Both the position numbers and the translations under genes were made by a program. Below are positions 43,197 through 50,248 of a DNA stretch of 50,248 nt, piece after piece (positions within the stretch are counted from its first letter, which is position 1; every line of letters begins with the position of its first letter). The stretch is from NCBI GenBank assembly GCA_017528825.1, contig JAFXOI010000025.1, positions 1-50,248 on the forward strand. Reading direction: 5' to 3'. Source of the DNA: Elusimicrobiaceae bacterium (GTDB taxonomy: Bacteria > Elusimicrobiota > Elusimicrobia > Elusimicrobiales > Elusimicrobiaceae). The notes beneath the pieces were generated by a model. The model was not told the DNA's origin. It saw only the letters and a program-made list of their open reading frames with translations, and did no database searches.

Positions 43197-43916
43197 ATGA
43201 GAGAAGCATTTGAATTAATCAAAAACGCTCAAAGTGGCGTTGTATTTACTGGGGCAGGAGTGTCTGTGGAAAGTGGCATTCCCCCCTTTACCGGTGCGGG
43301 TGGCCTATGGAATAAGTATGATCCAAAATTTATTGAACTGGATTTTTTCTACCGTGATCCAAAACGCAGTTGGGAAGAAATGAAAAAGATTTTCTTTACC
43401 TGTATGGAAGAAGCGCATCCCAATAAAGCGCATGAAGTCATTGCACAACTGGAAAAGAGAGGCGGCTTTCAAGGGGTAATTACACAGAATATCGACGGAT
43501 TACATCAAAGAGCCGGCAGTAAAAATGTGCAAGAATTTCACGGCACCATTCATCAAATGCACTGTCTAAACTGCGGTCGCAAATACCGCACGGAAGATAT
43601 TGATTTAACAGAAGTTCCCCCCACTTGTTTATGTGGAGGAGTGCTCAAACCGGATTTTGTTTTTTATGGGGAAGGAATTCCCCCTGCGGTGTATGCCCGT
43701 TCCGAAGAGATGGCGTGTTCGTGTGATGTAATGATTATTGTGGGGACCGCCGGACAGGTAATGCCGGCGTGCAGCATGCCACTAACGGCTAAACAGTACG
43801 GGGCTAAAATTATTGAAGTCAATACTTTGCCTTCTGCTTTTACAGACACCGTGAGTGATTATTTCTATCAAGTGAAGGCTACAGAGTTCTTTGCCGAATT
43901 GGAAAAAGAGTTATAA
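43197..43916 (+). CDS. cobB: NAD-dependent protein deacylase (sirtuin, CobB type)
   Basis: 239 aa. Removes acyl groups from protein lysines using NAD. Rossmann motif GAGVSVESGIPPF, catalytic TQNIDGLHQRAG (QNID 97-100) and H115 in FHG. Structural zinc by C123-x2-C126 and C144-x-C146. No ribosome site: the -10 is 6 nt from the ATG. Fourth gene over no known substrate; its acetylation targets cannot be read here. Confidence 0.94.
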   Translation: MREAFELIKNAQSGVVFTGAGVSVESGIPPFTGAGGLWNKYDPKFIELDFFYRDPKRSWEEMKKIFFTCMEEAHPNKAHEVIAQLEKRGGFQGVITQNIDGLHQRAGSKNVQEFHGTIHQMHCLNCGRKYRTEDIDLTEVPPTCLCGGVLKPDFVFYGEGIPPAVYARSEEMACSCDVMIIVGTAGQVMPACSMPLTAKQYGAKIIEVNTLPSAFTDTVSDYFYQVKATEFFAELEKEL

Positions 43917-43927
43917 AGAGAAAACCT

Positions 43928-44350
43928 ATGGAAAAACTGCTGGCCTGTTTTAAAGGATTTTGTTTGTGGATAGAGCGTTGGACGCATATCCCGGAGCAGA
44001 TGTGGCGTTTTTTAATGATTGGGGCCCTTAATACGGCTTTTGCGTATGGACTGTATGCTTTGTTTATTTTTGTAGGATTACACTATACGCTGGCGGTATT
44101 ATTGTCCACGGTAATCGGTATTTGTTTTAGCTTTAAAACCTTGGGCGGGCTGGTTTTTGATAATCCCGATAACCGACTGATTTTTAAGTTTTTTGCCGTA
44201 TATACCGGGTGCTATTTTCTAAATATTTTTCTGCTGGGTCTGTTTAGCCGCTATGTGTGGAATAATCTATATGCGGCCGGCCTGTTTAGCTCGCTAGTGG
44301 TGGCGGCGGTCAGTTTTTGCATTAATAAATATTTCGTATTTAAGAAATAA
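43928..44350 (+). CDS. GtrA-like membrane protein
   Basis: 140 aa, four TM helices, with WRFLMIGALNTAFAYGLYAL in the first helix and FSFCINKYFVFKK at the end, both standard for GtrA/DPMS-associated proteins. They are thought to flip polyprenyl-linked sugars for surface polysaccharides. 11 bp after the sirtuin gene, so likely co-transcribed. Its end overlaps the HD gene by 11 bp (convergent). Confidence 0.9.
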   Translation: MEKLLACFKGFCLWIERWTHIPEQMWRFLMIGALNTAFAYGLYALFIFVGLHYTLAVLLSTVIGICFSFKTLGGLVFDNPDNRLIFKFFAVYTGCYFLNIFLLGLFSRYVWNNLYAAGLFSSLVVAAVSFCINKYFVFKK

Positions 44351-44924
44351 CCTGTTGCGCAATTTCTTTTTCTGTTGTACGCATAGCTTGCAAGGTGTCA
44401 CCCAGTAATTTGTCCAGTTCCCACCCCAACATCTCTGCGCCTTGTCTAATAATGTCGCGCGAGCATCCGGCGGCAAATTTTTTATCTTTAAATTTTTTCT
44501 TTAGACTAGCTAGCTCCATATCTTGCGTACTTTTAGACGGGCGCATGCGAGCCGCGGCTCCGATTAGTCCCGTCAGTTCGTCTACCGCAAACAATACTTT
44601 TTCCATTTCATGCTCGGGTTTTACATCACAAGAAATGCCATATCCGTGTGAACAGACGGCGTGTACCAATTCTGGTTCGGCTTGAATTTCGGCCAGAAGT
44701 TCGGGTGCTTTTTTACAATGTTCTTGCGGAAACTTTTCAAAATCAATATCGTGCAGTAAGCCGCACAATCCCCAAAAATCTTTTTCCGCGCCATAACCCA
44801 GGTTTTCGGCAAAATGGCGCATTACCGCTTCTACGGTAAAAGCATGTAAAAGATGAAACGGCTCTTGATTGTATTTTTTGAGCAAGGCAATTGCTATGTC
44901 GCGAGTAATAGCGGTACTAGTCAT
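44340..44924 (-). CDS. HD-domain protein
   Basis: 194 aa. H27, H58-D59 (LLHDIDFE) and further His form an HD-type metal site, as in small bacterial predicted hydrolases that act on nucleotides or phosphorylated substrates. The sequence SHGYGISCDVKPEHEMEKVLFAVDELTGLI matches the HDIG-like group with an AVDELTG segment. Substrate unknown. AGGAG ribosome site; its start overlaps the FAM151-like gene stop by 8 bp. Confidence 0.85.
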   Translation of the reverse strand: MTSTAITRDIAIALLKKYNQEPFHLLHAFTVEAVMRHFAENLGYGAEKDFWGLCGLLHDIDFEKFPQEHCKKAPELLAEIQAEPELVHAVCSHGYGISCDVKPEHEMEKVLFAVDELTGLIGAAARMRPSKSTQDMELASLKKKFKDKKFAAGCSRDIIRQGAEMLGWELDKLLGDTLQAMRTTEKEIAQQVIS

Positions 44925-45747
44925 TTTTAACTCCTAAATTATCCCAATTATATTCATCGGTTAAAAAGATACGTACCGACGGGTCTTTGGCAATCAAACG
45001 GCGCATAAAATATTTTTTGAGGCTGGGTCGTTTGGTGGTATTGTAACAAATGGCTTTCGGGTAATTAGGGAAATAAGCCTTTAGATAAGGATAGAGGCCC
45101 ATCCCGCTAGAAATACCCCATGGTTGTATTTCTTCAATACGATGTTGAGTTTTATCTACTAAGGCTTGTGTTTGTTCGGCATTGAATTCTTTTTCGAAAC
45201 CGGTTATAAATAAAATCACCCGCAATCCGTTTTGTGTGAGCAGTTTGGCTTGTGCATCGTCTTTATAAGGCGGTTCAAAAATTAAATTTTCAAGCGGTAC
45301 ACCGCACAGGCGGGCAATGTTTTTGACCTCGTCTATTTGTGCTTGTGTGAGGGAGCTTTTCATATCAATCCAGAAAAAGTTTTCGGCAGGCTCTTTCGGA
45401 ATAGAAAAAGCAGCTTGCAAGGTCATTTTATATTTGAATTGCCGCGGATCATGCGCTACATATAGCGTAGGATCGTTGGGCTGCGTGTATAAATCAATTT
45501 CAAAGCCGTGATAGCGTTTGGATTTAGTAAGCATCCGTTGGCGTTCATTGGTTTGGTGAATGAACGAAAACGCCGTAGGCCCCCAAGATCCCGTCGGTGT
45601 TCCCAGATAAGGGGTGGCTATGGGGGTAATAGGGCGCAGATGATTGCAGACCAAAATGTACGACACTCCTGCATAAATACCCACTAAAATAGCCAATAGC
45701 ACGATTATTTTGCTCAAACGATATAACCAGGTATGTTTTGTTTTCAT
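44917..45747 (-). CDS. FAM151/menorin-like (GDPD-type TIM barrel) membrane-anchored protein, paralogue 1
   Basis: 276 aa. N-terminal TM anchor at about 12-34, then an outer domain with HGFEIDLYT (GDPD-like E-x-D), VAHDP, WIDMKS and FEPPY motifs that fit a PLC-like phosphodiesterase or FAM151 barrel. The similarity to FAM151 is my reading of motifs, not a search. A paralogue with the same FEID, AHD and RPSLKKYF blocks lies next to it (45767). Function unknown. GAGGAG ribosome site. Confidence 0.65.
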   Translation of the reverse strand: MKTKHTWLYRLSKIIVLLAILVGIYAGVSYILVCNHLRPITPIATPYLGTPTGSWGPTAFSFIHQTNERQRMLTKSKRYHGFEIDLYTQPNDPTLYVAHDPRQFKYKMTLQAAFSIPKEPAENFFWIDMKSSLTQAQIDEVKNIARLCGVPLENLIFEPPYKDDAQAKLLTQNGLRVILFITGFEKEFNAEQTQALVDKTQHRIEEIQPWGISSGMGLYPYLKAYFPNYPKAICYNTTKRPSLKKYFMRRLIAKDPSVRIFLTDEYNWDNLGVKND

Positions 45748-45766
45748 GAAAATCTCCTCAAGAAAG

Positions 45767-46555
45767 TTAAAACGGCAAAGCGGTATATTGATCTTGCATC
45801 CAAATGCGTACCGTAGGGTCTTGGTGAATGGCGCGAGTCAAGAAATATTTTTTGAGGCTGGGCCGCTTGGTAGTGGAAGAATAAATCGCTTTATTATATT
45901 TTGGGAAATACGCTTGTAAATAGGGATATTTGCCCAAGCTGGCCGCAATGGCCCACGGATGATAACGACGCAATAAATCTTCCAATTCTGCATTGAGTAA
46001 AATTCGTTTTTGCGGATCATTTTCATCTTCGTGAAAATGCGAAGAAATCTGTAGCAAAATAGGGAAACCGTTGGCACTTAGTAAATCGGCTGTTTCTCCC
46101 CCTTTCACTTCAAAAAAGATACGTCTGGGATGGATGTGATATTGTTTGGCAATTTGTTTGATATATTGAATATCTTCTTGAGTTAATGGGGTTTTCAAAT
46201 CGAGCCAAAAAGTTTTTTCTTCCGGATGTGCTATTGCCGCAAAAATTTCTTCCAATGCCGGAGCTTTTGCAAAGGTGGATGCATCGTGCGCGGCTACTAA
46301 TTTTTTTTGGTATTTGCTCACGTCTATTTCAAAGCCATTGAACGCTTTTTCTTTGGTTTGTGCGCGGTGAACGGAATTGACTGCATGTAGCATGTTTACG
46401 TCGGGCCGTATGTCATAAGAAGCTACTGCGGAAACGGGTGCAATCGGCTGTAGCGGCTGCATTTTTAACCAAATGTATCCGTACATGGATGTGGTATAGA
46501 GTAAAGCAATAGCGCAAAGCAGAACAAAGATTTTGCAAACGTTTTTCATAGGCAT
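45767..46555 (-). CDS. FAM151/menorin-like (GDPD-type TIM barrel) membrane-anchored protein, paralogue 2
   Basis: 262 aa. N-terminal TM at about 7-28 and motifs HAVNS (close to the FAM151 signature), GFEIDV, AAHDAS, FWLDLKTPL and FFEVKGG, with the same SSTTKRPSLKKYF block as paralogue 1. The first ATG (46555) directly abuts the T5 of the upstream terminator and no ribosome site is present; a second Met (46549, MKNV) is an alternative start. A tandem duplication with paralogue 1, 19 bp apart, likely co-transcribed. Confidence 0.65.
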   Translation of the reverse strand: MPMKNVCKIFVLLCAIALLYTTSMYGYIWLKMQPLQPIAPVSAVASYDIRPDVNMLHAVNSVHRAQTKEKAFNGFEIDVSKYQKKLVAAHDASTFAKAPALEEIFAAIAHPEEKTFWLDLKTPLTQEDIQYIKQIAKQYHIHPRRIFFEVKGGETADLLSANGFPILLQISSHFHEDENDPQKRILLNAELEDLLRRYHPWAIAASLGKYPYLQAYFPKYNKAIYSSTTKRPSLKKYFLTRAIHQDPTVRIWMQDQYTALPF

Positions 46556-46578
46556 AAAAACGCCCGCCGGAGCGGGCG
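46556..46578 (-). terminator. Terminator of the DUF805 gene, abutting the next start codon
   Basis: Minus strand: CGCCCGC/GCGGGCG stem, loop of 4, then T5 (A5 at 46556-46560), and the next base begins an ATG of the downstream gene. Confidence 0.8.
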
Positions 46579-46592
46579 CTTTTCCAAGTATA

Positions 46593-46937
46593 TTAGAAGC
46601 GATTCGGTTCTTTGCTGGGCAAGATGTAGAACACTAACAAAGTAAGAGGCCCTACAACCGGAATGAACACTAACAGTACCCACCAACCGCGAAAGTTAAT
46701 ATCGTGCAAGCGGCGCACAGTTAAACCCAAGCTGGGAAGAAGTAACACTAAACTGTAAATGTAATACAGCGTGCGGAACAAAGTTCCGACAGAGCCACTC
46801 ATGGTTCCTAAGGCTGTCAAAATGACCAAAAAGATCAAATTGAACAACGTAAACAGCCAAAACTGTTTGCGGGTAGCACGGCCTTTGAAATCAAAGAAAT
46901 GCTGAGTAATTACGTCCATGAAATACGTTTTAAACAT
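46593..46937 (-). CDS. DUF805 membrane protein
   Basis: 114 aa. The typical DUF805 layout: FFDFKGRATRKQFWLF at the N-terminus, then three or four TM helices and RRLHDINFRGWW in the cytosolic loop. Family function is unknown. AAGGAG ribosome site. Confidence 0.93.
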   Translation of the reverse strand: MFKTYFMDVITQHFFDFKGRATRKQFWLFTLFNLIFLVILTALGTMSGSVGTLFRTLYYIYSLVLLLPSLGLTVRRLHDINFRGWWVLLVFIPVVGPLTLLVFYILPSKEPNRF

Positions 46938-46997
46938 GCCTTTTCTCCTTGATGAAATAGACTACTCTCATACTATAGCATTTTTTAGCTTTTTTGG

Positions 46998-48797
46998 CTA
47001 TTTGTAGAAATGACTAAATTCTTTCAAACTTTCGTTTAGTGCTTTGGCGCTTACCGGTGTGTCTGTGGAGGTAAAATCTTCGTCGTAGGTTACCATGCCG
47101 CCGTAATTATTTAATACAGAGATTTTATTGCCTTCCTGCACGGCTTTGTTGGTGTAACTGGAGATAATCGTCCAAGGACGCGGAGTAGTGTCCAGCAAAT
47201 CATAGCCCGAGCTATAATCGGACACTGCATTGTTGCAAAGCAGTGCATGGCGTAAAAGCAGAGGCACAATATCATAGTGGGCGGTGCGGCGATCTACTTG
47301 CTGGCCTTGCATACCGGGCCACCAAACTAGTAACGGAACCCGCGTTTGGTATTTTGCAAAATTACTGTTATGGCCCCAAAAATTGTGACGGGTATCGTTT
47401 ACTTCTTGTCCGTGGTCGCCTGTCAAAATAATCACCGTATTTTTATCTAATCCTTTTTCTTTCAGACGGGTAAAAACCTGGTGCAACAGTCCGTCAATAT
47501 AGTGCACAGAATTTTTATAACGGTTCAAATACGGGGTCGGATCTGTATTTTTGGTTAATAACAAATAGTTCATCACGTCCGGCGCACTGGGGGCAAACGG
47601 CCCTTGATAATCCGGCGGTAAGGACTGCCCGTGGGCGGAGTCATAAAATAAAAATCCGAAGAAAGGTTGCTGGGGATTGCGTGTATCTAAGAAATGTAAA
47701 AAATCTTGTTGCGCATCTTCGTCACGTTGCCATTTCTCTTCTCCCTTAGAAGATAAGCGTAAATTTTCAATGTCAGCAAACACATTTTGGTTAAACTCAG
47801 GACTGTTTAGGCGGGAACTGGCAAAAATGCCGAATTGATAGCCCTGTTTATCCAACTCTGCCATTAAGACAGGACGCATTTTGGCACCGGTAATAGTATC
47901 CCAATAAGCATAAGGCATAGAATAAAACAGGGAAAACACGCCTGCTTCGGTGGCATTACCGCCTGATAAGTGATTCGTAAAATAAAAGGCATCAGGGGCA
48001 TTTTTATAAGCCGCATAGGTGTAAGGCATCGTTTGCGCAGTAAAAGAATCGGCCCGCCACGCATCAATCAAAATGACTAGGATATTGGGCTTTTGCTGGG
48101 GCGCGCAAGATAAGGGAGCCACCGGATAATTCAAAGCACCGGCCCGCGGGGTTTCATAAGGCTCGTGTTTCGGCTCAAAACCCATTTTGCGCAGACGTCG
48201 GTTCATGCTCATGGGGTTTGCCCAAGGTAGATAGGTTACTTGCGTGAGGACTGACGGAACTAACATAAATTTTCCCCAAGCATACATGCCATTATATCCG
48301 GCAAAACACAGCACCGCCATTAAACTCATGCAACTCATCATTTTGACGGATAATTGCCATTTGCAGGCCAGACGTACTAGTCCCCAAGTGGCTGCCAAAA
48401 TAACAATTAAAGCGACCGCTAGTACGAAGTAAGTGGAAGTTGGAAAGACAAAAATTTCTCGTCCGGCCGGACCAAAAAAGAGTTGCAACATAGCCCCACT
48501 GATATGGAAGCGATATTGCGTATATACAAAAATGTCCAGCAGTAGCGTGGTGTTTACTAAAAATCCTATCAGCAGACTGCCCCAATAAGCTGTTTTTTCC
48601 CCTATCAGGCGACACAAGGCCAGCAGTATGAATAAACCCAGTGCCAGTAAAAAGAAATGTCCCGTGATAAACAGGGCGGTAAAAATCCCCCCTGTTACGG
48701 TAGGATAGAACCCGCTGATCATAAAATAAATCAGCGCCAACAAACAGCACAACACATATTCTGCGCTACAGAAGGAAAAAATTTGTTTTAGGTTCAT
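46998..48797 (-). CDS. YejM/LapC-like inner-membrane sulfatase-domain protein (DUF3413)
   Basis: 599 aa from ATG 48797; upstream frame is not supported by a start signal. Five N-terminal TM helices (DUF3413, about 1-175) and a periplasmic alkaline-phosphatase/sulfatase-like domain beginning PNILVILIDAWRAD (238-250) with NATEAG, GDHGQE and WGHNSNF. In E. coli YejM (PbgA/LapC) controls LPS synthesis via LapB/LpxC; a related role here would fit this LPS-rich genome, but orthology is inferred. TATAAT (48804-48809, minus) is 6 nt before the ATG. Confidence 0.88.
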   Translation of the reverse strand: MNLKQIFSFCSAEYVLCCLLALIYFMISGFYPTVTGGIFTALFITGHFFLLALGLFILLALCRLIGEKTAYWGSLLIGFLVNTTLLLDIFVYTQYRFHISGAMLQLFFGPAGREIFVFPTSTYFVLAVALIVILAATWGLVRLACKWQLSVKMMSCMSLMAVLCFAGYNGMYAWGKFMLVPSVLTQVTYLPWANPMSMNRRLRKMGFEPKHEPYETPRAGALNYPVAPLSCAPQQKPNILVILIDAWRADSFTAQTMPYTYAAYKNAPDAFYFTNHLSGGNATEAGVFSLFYSMPYAYWDTITGAKMRPVLMAELDKQGYQFGIFASSRLNSPEFNQNVFADIENLRLSSKGEEKWQRDEDAQQDFLHFLDTRNPQQPFFGFLFYDSAHGQSLPPDYQGPFAPSAPDVMNYLLLTKNTDPTPYLNRYKNSVHYIDGLLHQVFTRLKEKGLDKNTVIILTGDHGQEVNDTRHNFWGHNSNFAKYQTRVPLLVWWPGMQGQQVDRRTAHYDIVPLLLRHALLCNNAVSDYSSGYDLLDTTPRPWTIISSYTNKAVQEGNKISVLNNYGGMVTYDEDFTSTDTPVSAKALNESLKEFSHFYK

Positions 48798-48810
48798 ATA
48801 TAAATTATAC

Positions 48811-49728
48811 CTATTTCGTGTGTGGGAACAGTACGTCAATTGTTTCAAGCACGGCTAACAGACAAATTTGTTGAGCGGTTGGCCGTAGTGGGTTTTTTTC
48901 CACAATTTCTTTTCCGATATGTATATAGTTGCGGTGCATACGGGCCGCGCGGCAGAGACGCAAGACGTGAGCAGGCAAGAGTTGTTTTTGCGCGTATATG
49001 CTCAGTAAATCGCTGAGGTTTAAATCAAAAACAGTTCTGGACTTTTTCCCGTTGGGAGCGGCCTGCGTGAGATGTAATTTTTCATGTAAATAGAGGGCCA
49101 GTAACAATTCTAATAAAGCACCGGATAATACGACCACACTGCGTACGTGTTCTAATAAATAATTTAAGATTAATTCATCAAACTGTTCAAGCACCAGGGT
49201 GCGATAGATTTTTGGCACGCGGGCCAGTTGTTTTTGTTTGCGGAAATAGTCCACGTGCGCCAAGGATTGAGGTGTAATTCGGCCCAGTTTAGTTTGCCAA
49301 GCATCAGGCAATTTGGACGGACAACGTACGCTGATGGTACGTTGGGCATAACGGCTTAGCGTACTGATTGGAGTATAACCGGGCAAAGTGCTTTCTTGTC
49401 TGATTTTTAGTCCGGTCATGAGTTTTTTTGTCTCCGGATCTTGGGGGATGAGCTGTTGTAAAATACGGGCACAACAGATCGCTTCTTCCGCCATTTGCAA
49501 CGAAATAAAGGCTTGTAGCAAAGCAGGATGATACAAGGATTCTTTTTTCCCCTCCGGCACGTACAAGCGCAACAGTTGATAAATTTGCACCATTTGGCGA
49601 TACTGAGCGCTTAGGCGTAAATCCGTGTATAGACGTTCCAAGTCGTCTTCGAAAGGACGGCCGGATAGTATGGCAGTTTTGATGCTTTCCACGCGTCGCT
49701 GAGAAGTATTTTTTAATAAACCGGACAT
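48811..49728 (-). CDS. Hypothetical helical protein with HEPN-like C-terminus
   Basis: 305 aa, not assigned. The N-terminal ~120 residues look TPR-like (pairs of helices with LYTDLRLSAQY..QIYQLLRLY and AEEAICCARILQQL). The C-terminal ~130 residues are helical with HRNYIHIGKE, which contains an R-N-x-x-H pattern of HEPN/DUF4145-like domains. This pattern is suggestive only. The gene lies 13 bp upstream of the YejM-like gene. TATGAT with a TGC extension (49735-49740 region, minus) is 6 nt before its ATG. Membrane segments were not seen. Confidence 0.6.
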   Translation of the reverse strand: MSGLLKNTSQRRVESIKTAILSGRPFEDDLERLYTDLRLSAQYRQMVQIYQLLRLYVPEGKKESLYHPALLQAFISLQMAEEAICCARILQQLIPQDPETKKLMTGLKIRQESTLPGYTPISTLSRYAQRTISVRCPSKLPDAWQTKLGRITPQSLAHVDYFRKQKQLARVPKIYRTLVLEQFDELILNYLLEHVRSVVVLSGALLELLLALYLHEKLHLTQAAPNGKKSRTVFDLNLSDLLSIYAQKQLLPAHVLRLCRAARMHRNYIHIGKEIVEKNPLRPTAQQICLLAVLETIDVLFPHTK

Positions 49729-49812
49729 AGTCTTATCATAGCAAATGTAGAAGGAATGAACGATTAAGATTTACGCGGTTTGCTGAAAAAAAGACATTTT
49801 TAATTTTCTTGT

Positions 49813-49873
49813 TTGGCCGTTTTGTTGTCGGGAAATAGAAAAGGCTTGACTCGTTTTTTTTTTTTGCTACAAT
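49813..49873 (+). promoter_or_regulatory. Poly-T spacer pilin promoter, copy C
   Basis: The same upstream block as copies A and B. -35 TTGACT (49846-49851), 16-nt spacer with T12 (49854-49865), -10 TACAAT (49868-49873), the best -10 of the three. Confidence 0.75.
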
Positions 49874-49959
49874 TTCCCAGAATGCCACTGTTTTTCAAGA
49901 CACTAAGTCTTTAAAGGTTGTACTGTGGGCGTTTTAGGCTGTTTAACAGGAGAATAAAA

Positions 49960-50248
49960 ATGTCAAAGAAAGCCTTTACTTTAATAGAGTTGTTGATAGT
50001 AGTACTTATTATTGGAGTATTAAGTGCTATTGCTATCCCAATGTATCAAGGAGCAGTAGACAAAAGTCATTGGAGCACGATGTTACCGGGAGCCAAAGCG
50101 ATAAAAGACGCAGAAGAAGCTTTTAAAATGGCCAATGCGGGATATACCGACACCATGGCTAATTTAGACGTAACAATGGAAAACAATGATTTAACATTTA
50201 ATTTAATTACTCCTAATAATACATCTGACCCCAATGTAATCAGAGTAA
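49960..50248 (+). CDS. Type IV pilin-like protein (truncated by window end)
   Basis: Starts at ATG 49960 after CAGGAG. Leader MSKKA^FTLIELL, then IAIPMYQGAVDKSHW, the same subclass as the pilins at 8 and 17777. The frame is still open at the last base, so at least 96 residues are seen and the tail is missing. By analogy the tail may be long and Cys-rich. Its promoter and 5' UTR are homologous to those of the 17777 gene, so the upstream segment and N-terminus move together as one unit. Confidence 0.85.
   Translation, partial: MSKKAFTLIELLIVVLIIGVLSAIAIPMYQGAVDKSHWSTMLPGAKAIKDAEEAFKMANAGYTDTMANLDVTMENNDLTFNLITPNNTSDPNVIRV

Overview
The window looks like a chromosome segment of a Gram-negative, diderm, host-associated bacterium of moderate GC, most likely a member of the Elusimicrobiota. 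Grounds: a complete lipid A, KDO and heptose gene set, outer-membrane porins, a TolC-type export system, and six separate type IV pilin-like genes in 50 kb. Expansion of pilin-like genes is, as I recall it, a trait of Elusimicrobium. No rRNA, tRNA, CRISPR array, transposase or prophage gene was seen.

Layout. 0-1.6 kb: a 514-aa pilin with a repetitive Cys-rich tail. 1.7-9.6 kb: alpha-2-macroglobulin plus PBP1C pair. 9.6-10.3 kb: pilin behind a poly-T promoter and a palindromic repeat. 10.4-16.3 kb (minus): pyrG, kdsB, heptose kinase, a DUF3108 lipoprotein, gmhB and an LpxL-like acyltransferase, with lpxK divergent at 16.4 kb. 17.6-19.1 kb: poly-T pilin and a small ORF. 19.1-21.3 kb: a poorly coding, AT-rich region around one unknown gene, whose promoter carries a helically phased operator array between DnaA-box-like sites. 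21.3-25.2 kb: mutY, FadL-like porin, TPR membrane protein, dCMP deaminase, DUF486 protein. 25.3-29.8 kb: a TolC-MacA-MacB-type export operon. 29.8-30.8 kb: a minus-strand pilin preceded by a structured RNA. 31-32.6 kb: ECF sigma/anti-sigma operon. 32.6-35.9 kb: small lipoprotein, RmuC, GT-C glycosyltransferase. 36.2-39.5 kb: a porin, pyruvoyl arginine decarboxylase and antiporter operon that matches chlamydial aaxABC in layout. 39.6-40.4 kb: a second minus-strand pilin with the same structured RNA. 40.5-46.9 kb: PLP amino-acid decarboxylase, SPL-like radical SAM enzyme, sirtuin, GtrA-like protein, HD protein, two FAM151/GDPD-like paralogues, DUF805. 47-49.7 kb: YejM-like sulfatase and an unknown protein. 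49.8 kb to the end: a third poly-T promoter and a pilin cut by the window edge.

Main signals. (1) Two ~250-nt structured RNAs upstream of two pilin genes agree in fold and differ by about nine compensatory base-pair changes. Each has its own promoter and ends in a terminator, and a strand of the aptamer-like core can also pair with the terminator. I do not recognise the family. (2) Three pilin genes share a 61-63-bp promoter block whose -35/-10 spacer is almost entirely a T12-T14 homopolymer, a typical architecture for phase variation by slippage. (3) The pilins keep the same N-terminus but have quite different, partly repetitive Cys-rich tails, which suggests a dispersed variable surface repertoire. 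(4) A palindromic repeat has been inserted in frame into one prepilin leader. (5) At least nine genes have a -10-like hexamer 5-8 nt before the start codon, so leaderless transcripts may be common.

How the genes work together: most of the window builds or decorates the envelope (lipid A, KDO and heptose supply, porins, efflux, peptidoglycan synthesis with A2M, pilins), alongside acid or arginine metabolism (AaxABC-like system and a PLP decarboxylase) and ordinary housekeeping (CTP synthase, MutY, dCMP deaminase).
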